From the NCBI RefSeq assembly GCF_028198165.1, contig NZ_CP116339.1, positions 1,407,001-1,471,000 on the forward strand: a DNA stretch of 64,000 nt, read 5' to 3'. The notes beneath the pieces are model-generated. The model had not been told where the DNA came from and did not search any database. It saw only the letters and a list, made by a program, of their open reading frames with translations. Positions within the stretch are counted from its first letter, which is position 1; each line of letters starts with the position of its first letter. Positions 1 through 8,374 of the stretch are shown here, piece after piece. This DNA comes from Pseudoxanthomonas sp. JBR18. Lineage in GTDB: Bacteria > Pseudomonadota > Gammaproteobacteria > Xanthomonadales > Xanthomonadaceae. Both the position numbers and the translations under genes were made by a program.

Positions 1-1587
1 CCCTCGACCTGCAAGGTTCCACCGACATTGCGCAGCGCCGCGCCGCTGACCTGGAGTCCGGCCACCCCCAGGATGCCTGCACTGTTGTCCAGGCTGTTGC
101 TGGCGTTGAGCTGGAGATCGCCCGTGCCCTGGATCAGGCCACCGGTATTGTCCAGTTCGCCTGCAATGTTCAACACGCCGGCGGGCAGTGGTGAGGACGG
201 TGTGCCCGGCGTTCCGCCTGCGCTGCCGTCGGTATCCACCGCGCCCGTGGCCGGCTGGTCCGGCTGGTCCGGGCCGGGAGCGGCGGTGCCGCCGGTCCCG
301 CCGCCGGTCCCTGGACCCGTCGCGCCGGTGAGCACCGTTCCGATCCGGCCCTGATGATTGCTGATGTTGGAGGCCTGCAGTTGCAGGGCCTGCGTGCCCA
401 CCTGTTCGATGCTGCCGCCGGCATTGCGCAGGGCATCGGCCTGGATCTGCAGGCGCCGCGCGTTGAGCGTGCCTGCGCTATTGTCCAGATCAGCGGGCGT
501 GGAGATCGCCAGTTCGCCCGCGGCGCTGAGCGTTCCCGCATTGGCGACGCCGCCGGCAGCGGAAACGCGGACATTGTCCTGAGACTGCAGCGCGCCGGTA
601 TTCTCGAGGCGACCCTCGGTCGTGACCACCAGCTCCCCTGCCTGGGCTCCGATCTCACCGGCGTTGCGGACGCCCACCCCATGCTCGTTGCCGATCAGCC
701 AGATCTTGTTGGCGAACATGCCTCCCAATGCGCCGACGTCCAACGCCAAGGTTGGGGCGGTGCCCTCCGTGGTGATCGCCTGGACGTGCGCCTGATTGGC
801 GCTGACCTGGTTCGCGCCCAGGGTGGCCTGCAGCTGATTGGCCCAGATTCCCGCATTGACCTGCAGCGAGCGCGTGATCAGGTCGGTGTAGTCCGCTCGA
901 CTGGTATCCAGCCCGGCGCCCGACACCTGGATCGCGCCGCCGTTGACGCGGTAGCCCTCCAGTGCGCCACCTGAGAGCACCGGCGTTCCCGTGGTCAGGG
1001 TGACGCGGCTGGCGTTGAGAAAGCCGCCACCATCGATCTGGATGCCTGCCGGGTTGGCAATGACCACTTCCGCGCGCTGCCCAGCGACCTCGACATAGCC
1101 ATTGAGCTGGCTGGCCGGCCCGTTGACCTCGTTGAGGATGATCTTGGCTGAGCCCGTGGCCAGCCAGGGATTGCCCTGCACCCAGCCACCGAGCTGGGTC
1201 TGGGTTTGGTCACGGGCGTTGTTGAGGATCGCGCCCTCATGACCGACGTCGAACTGCGAATAGCGATTGCGCGAGACACCCGCCGATGACGGCGTTGCGA
1301 TGTTGACCACCGGGACGTCATTGGGCGCGGTCAGCACCTGCGGCCGCTCATGGCCCGGGGCTGCCGGATCTCCGATGATGCGACCGGTCGTCTGCGCGTG
1401 GCTTGTTCCAATGACGCTGACCCATCCCAGCGCACAGAACATGGCAAACCGCAGGCGGGAGAGCGAGGCGCAAGGACGGCCCGCATCAGCGACGCGGACG
1501 CTTGCGCCCCGTGCGGTCACCAGCTCGGAGGCGACCTGCCAGACCCGCAGGGCGCGGTTGAAGACCAGACGATAGATCCGATTCATT
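1..1587 (-). CDS. Filamentous hemagglutinin-like TPS exoprotein (TpsA), N-terminal part, cut by window edge
   Basis: Seen: 529 codons open to the left edge of the window, so only the N-terminus is present. It opens with MNRIYRLVFNRALRVWQVASE, an extended signal peptide region (ESPR) typical of large exoproteins, followed by a hydrophobic stretch and a likely signal peptidase site near SHAQTT at about residue 65. Residues about 80-320 match a hemagglutination-activity (TPS) domain, with the motifs NEVNG and NPAGIQIDGGGF. Beyond it come degenerate repeats of the type LDNSAGTLNAR, LENTGALQSQ and VANAGTLSA, as in FhaB beta-helices. Known of the family: the TPS domain is recognised by the partner outer-membrane transporter. 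Context: it starts 18 nt after the transporter gene, so one operon. Final size and C-terminus (adhesin or contact-dependent toxin) cannot be judged. Confidence 0.9.
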
Positions 1588-1605
1588 TCACGATTCCTTG
1601 TGCAA

Positions 1606-3351
1606 TCAGTAGCGCCACGACAGGCTGAAGCCGGCGGTCGTATAGGCCGTCGAGAAGTTGTTGGGCTTGTTCAGAGGTGCGCCGGCGAACACGTCCATCG
1701 AGACGTGCTGCCAACCGCCGCGCAAGCCGATGGCCATGCCAGCCAGCGCATCACCGGCCTGGTATTGCGCAGATGGGCCGCCGATGTGACCGTAGTCCGC
1801 GCCGAGATACGCCTCGAAACCCCCACCTAGCGCCACGCTGAGGTCGTTGCGCAGCAGCCAACCCCGATCGCCGCTCAATGAGAGCTCACCGTCGAAGCCA
1901 CGGACCGTGTAGCGCCCACCGATCGCGAAACGGTCCTGGGGAGTCAGAGGGGTGCGATTCCATTGCGCGCGCCAGCCCGCGGTGTAGCGCAGACGCTGTT
2001 GCCCCAGCTGGAACGGGACGGTCACCTGTGCGTCGGCGGTGATCAGCTTCAGGCGCGAGGTGCCTTGCAAAGGAATCTGCGGGTCGAAGTCATGCGCGAG
2101 TTCCTCGGGCGAGTGCAGCGCCTGGAAAGCGCCAGTGCCGCGCCGGTACGTTAGTCCCGCGTCCAGCGTGGTCGAGCCCAGGAACTGCCGATGGGTGAGC
2201 CCCAGCTCCCAGCCCGCGGTCCGGCGACGCTGTACCTCGATCTCGGTGTCGTCGATGAAGTTCTTGGACTGCTTCCACCATCCGCGTGCATAGACGCCAA
2301 ACTTGATGGTGGCATTGCGAAACAGCAGACGATCGATGCGCACTTCGGCATTTCGGCTGCGACCACTGTATTCATAGCTCTCGATCGCACCGGCGACGGC
2401 CTGGTGGTAGTCGTAAGCACTCCCGGTCAGGCCGAACAACCAGTAGCCGTAAGGCACATCGTAGTGAGCCGTCCAGCTGTCGGTCTCCTTGCCCGCAGCA
2501 TTGAAGACACCCTTGCCAAGGCTGATGTAGAACAGGTCGCTGACGCCGAGCGGGTTGTCCAGGGACGCAGTGCCATTGGCCTGCAGCTTGCCGGTCGCCT
2601 TGCTCCCGGCATCGTCCAAGCTGAGGCTTGCGCGCAGGCGCGAACGCTGCTGCCAGGCGATGGCCAGATCGCTCTGCCCCGGGCCTGTCTCTGCGCCTTC
2701 GGCAGGTTCGATCTTGATATCGGCGCTGACCGTCGGCACGCGCTGCAGGTTTTCCAGGCCCTGCTCGATGTCGCGCAGGTTCAACAGCTCTCCTGGACGG
2801 ACCGGCAGCGTGTTGGCGAGCGTCGTATGTGCCGCCGCAAGGTCGACGAAGCGGGTCGCATGGACGCGCCCCGGCACCAACGTGAGCGTCAAGGTCCCCT
2901 GCTTGAGGTCCTGCGGAGCGGCCAGCACGCGACTGGTGACATAGCCCCGCTCGATCAGCGCGTTCTGCACGCGCTTCATGACCAGATTGATGCCGGCAGT
3001 CCCCAGGCAGCGCCCGGTGGCCGGATCGGCCTTCGGATCGGCCGCCTTCAGCGACCAGCGAAAGTCATCGGCTTGCGCGCCGCTCAGCGCGATGCGCGCG
3101 ATCGGGAAGCACGGCGTCTCGTCAGCAGGCAGCCGTTCGACGCCATCGTCCGCTGGGCGCTCAAGGCGCACGTCCGGACGTGACTCCTGCTGCTCACGAA
3201 GCTGTCGCTCGCGCTCCTGCTGCCGAAGGATCTCCTGCGCAGCTGGATCATTCGCCTGCTGTGCCAGTGCTTGCCCAGTCGAAACCGCAAGCAGCGCCGC
3301 ACACCACACGGCACGCAAGCGCGCCGGTCCTACATCCCCTGTATCCACCAC
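1606..3351 (-). CDS. TpsB outer-membrane transporter (ShlB/FhaC/HecB family)
   Basis: A 581-residue outer-membrane pore that secretes the TpsA exoprotein encoded directly downstream. Seen: N-terminal signal peptide ending near ALAQQ, a Q/R/E-rich periplasmic helix and linker (about 33-60), a POTRA region opening PCFPIARIALSG with a second POTRA-like segment (QGTLTLTLVPGRV), then a barrel containing YTVRGFDGE, the conserved VRGF motif of the L6 loop in the Omp85/TpsB superfamily, and the terminal aromatic strand ending SLSWRY. Length is normal for the family. It is the first gene of the pair. No regulatory site was recognised upstream. Confidence 0.93.
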   Translation of the reverse strand: MVDTGDVGPARLRAVWCAALLAVSTGQALAQQANDPAAQEILRQQERERQLREQQESRPDVRLERPADDGVERLPADETPCFPIARIALSGAQADDFRWSLKAADPKADPATGRCLGTAGINLVMKRVQNALIERGYVTSRVLAAPQDLKQGTLTLTLVPGRVHATRFVDLAAAHTTLANTLPVRPGELLNLRDIEQGLENLQRVPTVSADIKIEPAEGAETGPGQSDLAIAWQQRSRLRASLSLDDAGSKATGKLQANGTASLDNPLGVSDLFYISLGKGVFNAAGKETDSWTAHYDVPYGYWLFGLTGSAYDYHQAVAGAIESYEYSGRSRNAEVRIDRLLFRNATIKFGVYARGWWKQSKNFIDDTEIEVQRRRTAGWELGLTHRQFLGSTTLDAGLTYRRGTGAFQALHSPEELAHDFDPQIPLQGTSRLKLITADAQVTVPFQLGQQRLRYTAGWRAQWNRTPLTPQDRFAIGGRYTVRGFDGELSLSGDRGWLLRNDLSVALGGGFEAYLGADYGHIGGPSAQYQAGDALAGMAIGLRGGWQHVSMDVFAGAPLNKPNNFSTAYTTAGFSLSWRY

Positions 3352-3841
3352 AACGTACCGCCTAGCTCGTCTTGAACTACTTCAACCGGTGCTCCGCACC
3401 AGTCCCCTAACATCATCTTAACGGAGATGCCCCGGGCAAAATGTAGGAAAAAGCCTCGAAACGGCACTTAGATTGTCCGAGACGACCCTTGCATATTCCA
3501 AAGAGCGGGTTGCGTCACAAATCCTGCCGCATGGCGTTGAACAGCTGCCGTAGCGAGTGAGTCGAGGTAACGCAGCGCTTCATTGAACCACTGGTCGAAG
3601 AGCCAGCACTTGGTTCGGAAGGAATGCAAAGCACCTCCCGAAGCCGCATTGCACCTCCGGACGACACCAACCACGCCCCTAGGAAGCCAGCTCGATCTTG
3701 TCCGCCGCCCCGGGGGGCCAAGCGCATGGCCCCTTCGCGGAAGTCGCATTCGCCGCCGCCCCTGTTCAGCCCTGCCGTCACGCATCGGGCACGCCGCCGG
3801 CGGGATGCTGGCCGTCCACCGGCTGCTGGATGCGCGCCATG
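3352..3841. other. Gene-poor stretch between fhaC and a small ORF
   Basis: 490 nt with no convincing coding region. The part next to fhaC (about 3352-3640) is less GC-rich than the surroundings and should contain the fhaC promoter. Several overlapping ORFs on both strands cross it, but they are arginine/alanine-rich, differ in every frame and carry no recognisable domain. No IS ends, tRNA or attachment site was seen. Confidence 0.5.
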
Positions 3842-4108
3842 ATGCGTTTGATGAGCTCCACGCTGTTTTTCGGCCTGGGTCTCGGAATCGGGACCCTGCT
3901 CAGCGATGCTGGCGGAACCGCTGGCACGGCGGGTGTCTCGGATATCCAGGACGCGCGCCTCACCGCCGGGGACGCCGCACCCCTGGACCGCGCGACCGAA
4001 CGCGTCCTGCCCATGCCGGCCAAGGGCCCGGATGGTCCCCTGCAGCGCCTGGACGCATGCCCTGGCAACTGCGTGAGCGCCGAAGCGCACCGTCCGGCAC
4101 AAAGCTGA
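3842..4108 (+). CDS. Possible small exported protein of unknown function
   Basis: 88 codons from MRLMSSTLFFGLGLGIG to a TGA. I do not recognise it. In its favour: the start is followed by a plausible short hydrophobic export segment, and the rest has a non-shadow-like composition (SDIQDARLTAGDAAPLD) ending with a CPGNC motif. Against it: no clear Shine-Dalgarno sequence, a larger antisense ORF covers the same DNA, and in-frame Met codons at 3830 and 3839 make the start uncertain. It lies just upstream of the presumed rpmB promoter on the same strand. Confidence 0.35.
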   Translation: MRLMSSTLFFGLGLGIGTLLSDAGGTAGTAGVSDIQDARLTAGDAAPLDRATERVLPMPAKGPDGPLQRLDACPGNCVSAEAHRPAQS

Positions 4109-4123
4109 GCGCCCGGCAGGCGC

Positions 4124-4152
4124 TTGCGCGCCGGCGAATTTATCCACATAAT
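4124..4152 (+). promoter_or_regulatory. Candidate sigma-70 promoter for rpmB-rpmG
   Basis: TTGCGC at 4124-4129 and CATAAT at 4147-4152 are separated by 17 nt, a good match to -35/-10 elements. It would give a leader of roughly 160 nt before the rpmB start at 4324. Assigned by eye only. Confidence 0.4.
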
Positions 4153-4323
4153 GCGCGGCTCGCTGCGTCCGGCTCCCGCCGGATCAGGGTCAGGAAGCGC
4201 GATTTCCGGCCCGCCCGGCAGCGGATCATTCCCGTATCGCATGGCCTTTGACGCGTTCCGCGGCATTGGCCGGGGCCGCCATCTCCCAGGCTATGGGCGA
4301 TTCAATTTCATCGAGGTGCACAG

Positions 4324-4560
4324 ATGTCCCGCGTATGCCAAGTGTCCGGCAAGCGAGTGATGACCGGTAACAACGTCTCGCACGCCAACAACAAGACCCG
4401 CCGCCGTTTCCTGCCCAACCTGCACGAGCGTCGCTTCTGGGTCGCCAGCGAGAACCGCTGGGTCAAGCTGAAGGTTTCCGCGCACTCCCTGCGCACCATC
4501 GACAAGAACGGGATCGACTCCGTTCTGGCTGAGCTGCGTGCGCGCGGCGAGAAGATCTAA
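4324..4560 (+). CDS. rpmB: 50S ribosomal protein L28
   Basis: A 78-residue large-subunit ribosomal protein. Seen: [21 protein letters not shown] at the start, then [19 protein letters not shown], the invariant L28 signature, and full family length. GAGGTG lies just before the ATG as Shine-Dalgarno sequence. It is followed after 11 nt by rpmG, the usual rpmB-rpmG order in proteobacteria, and the two should be cotranscribed and end at the terminator at 4812-4839. Confidence 0.98.
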   Translation: MSRVCQVSGKRVMTGNNVSHANNKTRRRFLPNLHERRFWVASENRWVKLKVSAHSLRTIDKNGIDSVLAELRARGEKI

Positions 4561-4571
4561 GGAGAATCATC

Positions 4572-4736
4572 ATGGCAGGCAAGCGCGACAAGATCCGCCT
4601 GATTTCTTCGGCAGGCACCGGTCACTTCTACACGACCGACAAGAACAAGAAGAACACCCCGGGCAAGATGGAAATGAGCAAGTACGACCCGGTCGTGCGC
4701 AAGCACGTGATCTACAAGGAAGGCAAGATCAAGTGA
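4572..4736 (+). CDS. rpmG: 50S ribosomal protein L33
   Basis: A 54-residue ribosomal protein. Seen: [20 protein letters not shown], then [20 protein letters not shown] and [14 protein letters not shown], the standard proteobacterial L33. It lacks the CxxC pairs found in zinc-binding L33, so it is the zinc-independent form. AAGGAGAA lies 9 nt before the ATG. Second gene of the rpmB-rpmG operon. Confidence 0.98.
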   Translation: MAGKRDKIRLISSAGTGHFYTTDKNKKNTPGKMEMSKYDPVVRKHVIYKEGKIK

Positions 4737-4775
4737 CGCAACGGCGCGGGTGCTGGCACCCGCCCTTGCCATGGC

Positions 4776-4810
4776 GTCATTCTCGCGAAAGCGGGGATCC
4801 AGCGCCTCAA
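4776..4810. repeat. REP-like palindrome (GTCATTCTCGCGAAAGCGGGGATCC type)
   Basis: The segment contains ATTCTCGC-GAAA-GCGGGGAT, an imperfect stem-loop followed by CCAGCGCC. It resembles the dispersed GTCATTCCCGCGAAAGCGGGAATCC palindromes common in proteobacterial intergenic DNA. It lies between the rpmG stop and the terminator. A further stem, GCGGGTG-CTGG-CACCCGC, occupies 4746-4763. Confidence 0.6.
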
Positions 4811-4811
4811 G

Positions 4812-4839
4812 AAAAGGCCCGCCGCAAGGCGGGCTTTTT
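4812..4839 (+). terminator. Rho-independent terminator of rpmB-rpmG
   Basis: A perfect 7-bp stem GCCCGCC (4817-4823) / GGCGGGC (4828-4834) with a GCAA tetraloop, followed by TTTTT (4835-4839). AAAA precedes the stem, so it could also act on the other strand. Confidence 0.85.
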
Positions 4840-4974
4840 CGTGGCGATTCCAAGGCCTTCCGGCCTGATCCGCATGACCGCCGCGTCAAGTAAGCGCATG
4901 ACGGCAAGGCTCCGCTATCCGATCGACGAAAGCCTTGTCACAATCCGGACCTTGACCCGATCACCGAGACTTCG

Positions 4975-6396
4975 ATGACCGAGCCGTCCTCCATCGGCAG
5001 CTGGCTGCTGATCCTGGACTGGGTGATCCGCCTGGCTGCGCTGGCGTGGATTCCCTCCCGGACCACGCCGGCGGCAGCGCGCAGCTGGCTGCTGCTGGTG
5101 TTCTTCGTCCCCCTGGCCGGGTTGCCGCTCTACCTGCTGTTCGGCCACCCGTGGCTGTCGCGCGAACGCATCCGGCGCCAGGCCGAGGCCTCGCAGCTGA
5201 TCCGTGAGGAACAAAAGCCCCTGGGCGAGCTGCGCTGGCACCCGGCCGGCGACGGCGCCGATACCGAGATGGTCCCGTTGGTCGAGCGCCTGGGCGATTT
5301 CATGCCCACCCACGGCAACGCGGTGACCCTGCTGGACGATTACGAGGCCTCCCTGCGCGCCCTGCTGGAGGACATCGCCACCGCGCAGGACCGCGTGCAC
5401 CTGCTGTATTACCTGATGTTCGACGACCGGGTCGGGGATATGGTCTGCCATGCCCTGCTGCAGGCGTCCGCGCGCGGCGTGGAATGCCGGCTGATGCTCG
5501 ACGCGGTGGGCGCCAAGCGTGGCATGCGCGCCTACGCCACGCGCCTGCGCGCCGGCGGGGTGCGGGTGCAGGAACTGCTGCCCGGCGGCCTGCGCTGGCG
5601 GCGCAGCGGGCGCATCGACCTGCGCAACCACCGCAAGGTGGCGGTGATCGACAACCGCGCCGGCTACATCGGCTCGCAGAACCTGGCCGATCCGGGCGCC
5701 TTCGTGCGCGGCCACCCCAACCGCGAACTGGTCGCGCGCGTGGAGGGCCCGGCGGTCTCGCACCTGGAGGCCATCTTCGCCAGCGACTGGTACCTGGAGA
5801 CCGGCGAGCGCCTGGACGTGATCGTGACCACGCCGGTGCGCGAGTCCAACGTGGCCGCGCAACTGCTGCCCAGCGGGCCGGCCTATCCGTTCTCCAATGC
5901 GCGCGACGTGGTGTGCGCATTGATCCACCTGGCCCAGCGCAAACTGGTGCTGACCACGCCGTACTTCGTGCCCGACGACGGCACCCTGAGCGCGCTGCGC
6001 ATCGCCGCGCTCTCCGGCGTGGACGTGCAGCTGATCCTGTCAGCCAGCAACAACCAGCGCCTGACCGCCTGGGCGCAGGAGTCCTACTACGGCGAGCTGC
6101 TCGAATCGGGCGTCAAGATCGCCCACTACCGCCCGCACTTCCTGCACGCCAAGCACCTGAGCGTGGATGAGGACATGGCGCTGGTCGGCTCGATGAACCT
6201 GGACATCCGCTCCTTCGCCCTCAACGCCGAGGTGGGCATGCTCTGCTACGACGCTGGCGTGGTGGCCAGCATGCGCAGGATCGAAGCCGAGTACCTGGCC
6301 GAAGCGGAGGTGCTGACGCTGGAACGTTGGAACCAGCGACCGGCCTGGAAGCGCAGCCGCGAAGGCATCGCACGGCTGGCCGATTCGTTTATCTAA
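4975..6396 (+). CDS. cls: Cardiolipin synthase, ClsA-like (phospholipase D family)
   Basis: A 473-residue membrane enzyme that condenses two phosphatidylglycerols to cardiolipin and glycerol. Seen: two N-terminal membrane segments (about 8-28 and 38-60) separated by a short loop, the PLD-nuclease N-tail, and two HKD motifs. The first is HRKVAVID with His-219, followed by GYIGSQNLADP; the second is HAKHLSVDED with His-391, followed by VGSMNLDIRS. Length and layout match ClsA. The ATG follows the rpmG terminator by about 135 nt and has no strong Shine-Dalgarno match. The gene appears monocistronic, with a convergent neighbour downstream. Confidence 0.93.
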   Translation: MTEPSSIGSWLLILDWVIRLAALAWIPSRTTPAAARSWLLLVFFVPLAGLPLYLLFGHPWLSRERIRRQAEASQLIREEQKPLGELRWHPAGDGADTEMVPLVERLGDFMPTHGNAVTLLDDYEASLRALLEDIATAQDRVHLLYYLMFDDRVGDMVCHALLQASARGVECRLMLDAVGAKRGMRAYATRLRAGGVRVQELLPGGLRWRRSGRIDLRNHRKVAVIDNRAGYIGSQNLADPGAFVRGHPNRELVARVEGPAVSHLEAIFASDWYLETGERLDVIVTTPVRESNVAAQLLPSGPAYPFSNARDVVCALIHLAQRKLVLTTPYFVPDDGTLSALRIAALSGVDVQLILSASNNQRLTAWAQESYYGELLESGVKIAHYRPHFLHAKHLSVDEDMALVGSMNLDIRSFALNAEVGMLCYDAGVVASMRRIEAEYLAEAEVLTLERWNQRPAWKRSREGIARLADSFI

Positions 6397-6524
6397 GCCG
6401 ACGTGCTGGCAGTCGCCAGGCGCACCGCACCCCACGCCAGCAAGCCCAGCCGCGTCATGCGACCCACGCGCGTGCGGGAGGTCGCATGGCGGTCGCATGC
6501 AGCGCCCGGATCACTGCAGCGTGC

Positions 6525-7340
6525 TCAGGCCGCCGCCCAGTCCGGCTGGGCATCGTCGAAGCGGTAGATGTCCATCGCCAGAAAGCCCATATCGATACCC
6601 GCATCGATGCGCGTGGCGCGAAACGTGTCGCCCGCCGCGCCCATCGCCACATAGATCGGCTGCCAGTGCTCGTCGGTGGGATGGGCCTGCTCGGCCCCCG
6701 GCGCACGCCGCCGATAGTCCAACAGTGCATCGACATCGCCGGCTGCCAGCGTGCGCTCGACCCAATCGATGTACGGCCGCACGTAAGGCGCCTGTCGGCC
6801 TTCGCCGTAATTGCGCAGATCATGCAGGTTGTGGGTGATGCTCCCCGAGCCGATCACCAGCACGCCCTCCTCGCGCAGCGGTGCCAGTGCGCGGCCCACG
6901 GCCAGCTGGTGTGCCGGGCCAGCCAGGGGCTGGATCGACAGCGGCACCACCGGCACGTCGGCGTCCGGGTAGAGCAGGCGCAGTGGCACCCACATGCCGT
7001 GGTCCAGGCCGCGCCGCGGATCGATGTGCGGCTGCAGCCCGGCCGCGTCCAGCAGTTGGGCCACGCGCAGCGCCACCTCCGGTGCGCCCGGCGCCGGATA
7101 CTGGATGTCGAACAGCGCCTGCGGGAACCCGCCAAAGTCATGAATGGTCTCCGGCGTGGCCGCGCTGCCCACCAGCGGCGCGCGGGCCAGCCAGTGCGCC
7201 GAGGCGATCACCACCGCCTTGGGCCGGGGCAGGTCGCGGGCCAGTTCGGCCAGGCGCTGGCCCACCTGCCCGGGGTCGAGCGCGGTCATCGGCGAGCCGT
7301 GCGAGATATACAGCGAGGGCAGGCGGGCGGATGCGTTCAT
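6525..7340 (-). CDS. DODA-type extradiol ring-cleavage dioxygenase (YgiD family)
   Basis: A 271-residue class III extradiol dioxygenase (LigB superfamily). Seen: MNASARLPSLYISHGSPMTA with the metal-ligand His in SHGSP, ASAHW, a His in RGLDHGMWVPL and SGSITHNLHDLR, the usual YgiD/4,5-DOPA dioxygenase motifs. The open frame extends far upstream to 8003, but that extension is antisense to the LysR gene. The Met at 7340 is the family start. Substrate is unknown; members cleave DOPA or other catechols, and some bacterial ones are poorly active. It is divergent from a LysR gene with 102 nt between starts, the classic layout for control by that regulator. Confidence 0.9.
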   Translation of the reverse strand: MNASARLPSLYISHGSPMTALDPGQVGQRLAELARDLPRPKAVVIASAHWLARAPLVGSAATPETIHDFGGFPQALFDIQYPAPGAPEVALRVAQLLDAAGLQPHIDPRRGLDHGMWVPLRLLYPDADVPVVPLSIQPLAGPAHQLAVGRALAPLREEGVLVIGSGSITHNLHDLRNYGEGRQAPYVRPYIDWVERTLAAGDVDALLDYRRRAPGAEQAHPTDEHWQPIYVAMGAAGDTFRATRIDAGIDMGFLAMDIYRFDDAQPDWAAA

Positions 7341-7442
7341 GGCAGGGTCTGTTCCAGCACGAAGAAAGTGCTGCAGCGTATTCCCGCCAACCCAAGGGAT
7401 AAACTGCGCGCGAAGCCAGAATTTGTTGCGGAGGCAGAAACA

Positions 7443-8366
7443 ATGGACACGCTTGAGGCCATGCGGGTCTTCGCCACGGTGGTCGAGCGCAGCGGGTTTT
7501 CCGCCGCGGCCGACGCCCTGGACATGTCCACCCCCAGCGTCACCCGCCACGTCGCCTGGCTGGAGCAGCGCCTGGGCACGCGCCTGCTCAACCGCACCAC
7601 CCGCCATGTCAGCCTGACCAGCGCCGGGGCCACCTACCACGAGCGCTGCCTCAAGCTGCTGGCCGAGTTCGAAGCCACCGAGGCGGCGCTCACCGCCCAG
7701 ACCCTGGAACCCTCGGGCACGCTGCGGGTCAACGCCCCGGTGAGTTTCGGCATCGCCCGCCTGGGTGACCTGGTCACCCGGTTCTCGCGCCTGCATCCGC
7801 AGGTGGTCGTGGATGTGGATCTGTCCGACCGCCTGGTGGACCTGGTCGAGGAAGGCTACGACGTGGCGATCCGCATCACCCGCGAGCCCGCGCCCTCGCT
7901 GATTGCCCGGCCGCTGGCCGAGGCGCAGATCATGCTGTGCGCCGCGCCGGCGTACCTGCGCCAGGCCGGGACGCCGCAACGCCTGTCTGAGCTGGCCAGC
8001 CACCAGGTGCTGGGCTACCGCTACTGGACCGGCGGCGACGAATGGCGCCTACATGGACCCGACGGCGAGGAGAGCGTCCGCGTGCGCGAGTCCATGCGCG
8101 CCAACAATGGCGACCTGCTGCGCGAAGCGGCGATCGCGGGAATGGGCATCACCCTGCAGCCGGACTTCATCGTCGGCGAGGCGGTGGCCGATGGCCGCTT
8201 GGTGCGCCTGCTGCCGCAGTACCAGGTGCCCGCCGTGCGCATCTACGCGGTCTACGCCAGCCGCAGTCACCTGGCACCCAAGGTGCGCAGCTTCATCGAC
8301 TTCCTGGTCGAGACCTTTGAGAACACCTGTCCGCGCCCTGCCTCCGGCCTCACCCAGGCCGCCTAG
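7443..8366 (+). CDS. LysR-family transcriptional regulator
   Basis: 307 residues. Seen: N-terminal winged helix-turn-helix MDTLEAMRVFATVVERSGFS...TPSVTRHVAWLEQRLGTRLLNR (1-60) and a LysR substrate-binding domain (about 90-295) of the AaeR/DmlR group, with VNAPVSFGIARLGDLV. GGAGG lies 8-9 nt before the ATG. The frame is open far upstream, but that part is antisense to the dioxygenase. By position it probably controls the divergent dioxygenase gene and perhaps the FAD oxidoreductase gene 8 nt downstream. A weak dyad, ATTCCC...GGGAT, lies in the shared intergenic region. Confidence 0.93.
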   Translation: MDTLEAMRVFATVVERSGFSAAADALDMSTPSVTRHVAWLEQRLGTRLLNRTTRHVSLTSAGATYHERCLKLLAEFEATEAALTAQTLEPSGTLRVNAPVSFGIARLGDLVTRFSRLHPQVVVDVDLSDRLVDLVEEGYDVAIRITREPAPSLIARPLAEAQIMLCAAPAYLRQAGTPQRLSELASHQVLGYRYWTGGDEWRLHGPDGEESVRVRESMRANNGDLLREAAIAGMGITLQPDFIVGEAVADGRLVRLLPQYQVPAVRIYAVYASRSHLAPKVRSFIDFLVETFENTCPRPASGLTQAA

Positions 8367-8374
8367 GACCTCCC

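Noticed and set aside
3515..4266. Overlapping ORFs on both strands (e.g. 3515-4147 minus, 3583-4251 plus)
   Set aside because: All frames are Arg/Ala/Pro-rich and none shows a domain or ribosome-binding site; only the short ORF with a hydrophobic start was kept, at low confidence.
6456..6488. Inverted repeat CATGCGACC...GGTCGCATG between cls and the dioxygenase gene as a terminator
   Set aside because: The arms are short, the loop is 15 nt and no T-run follows; too weak to call.
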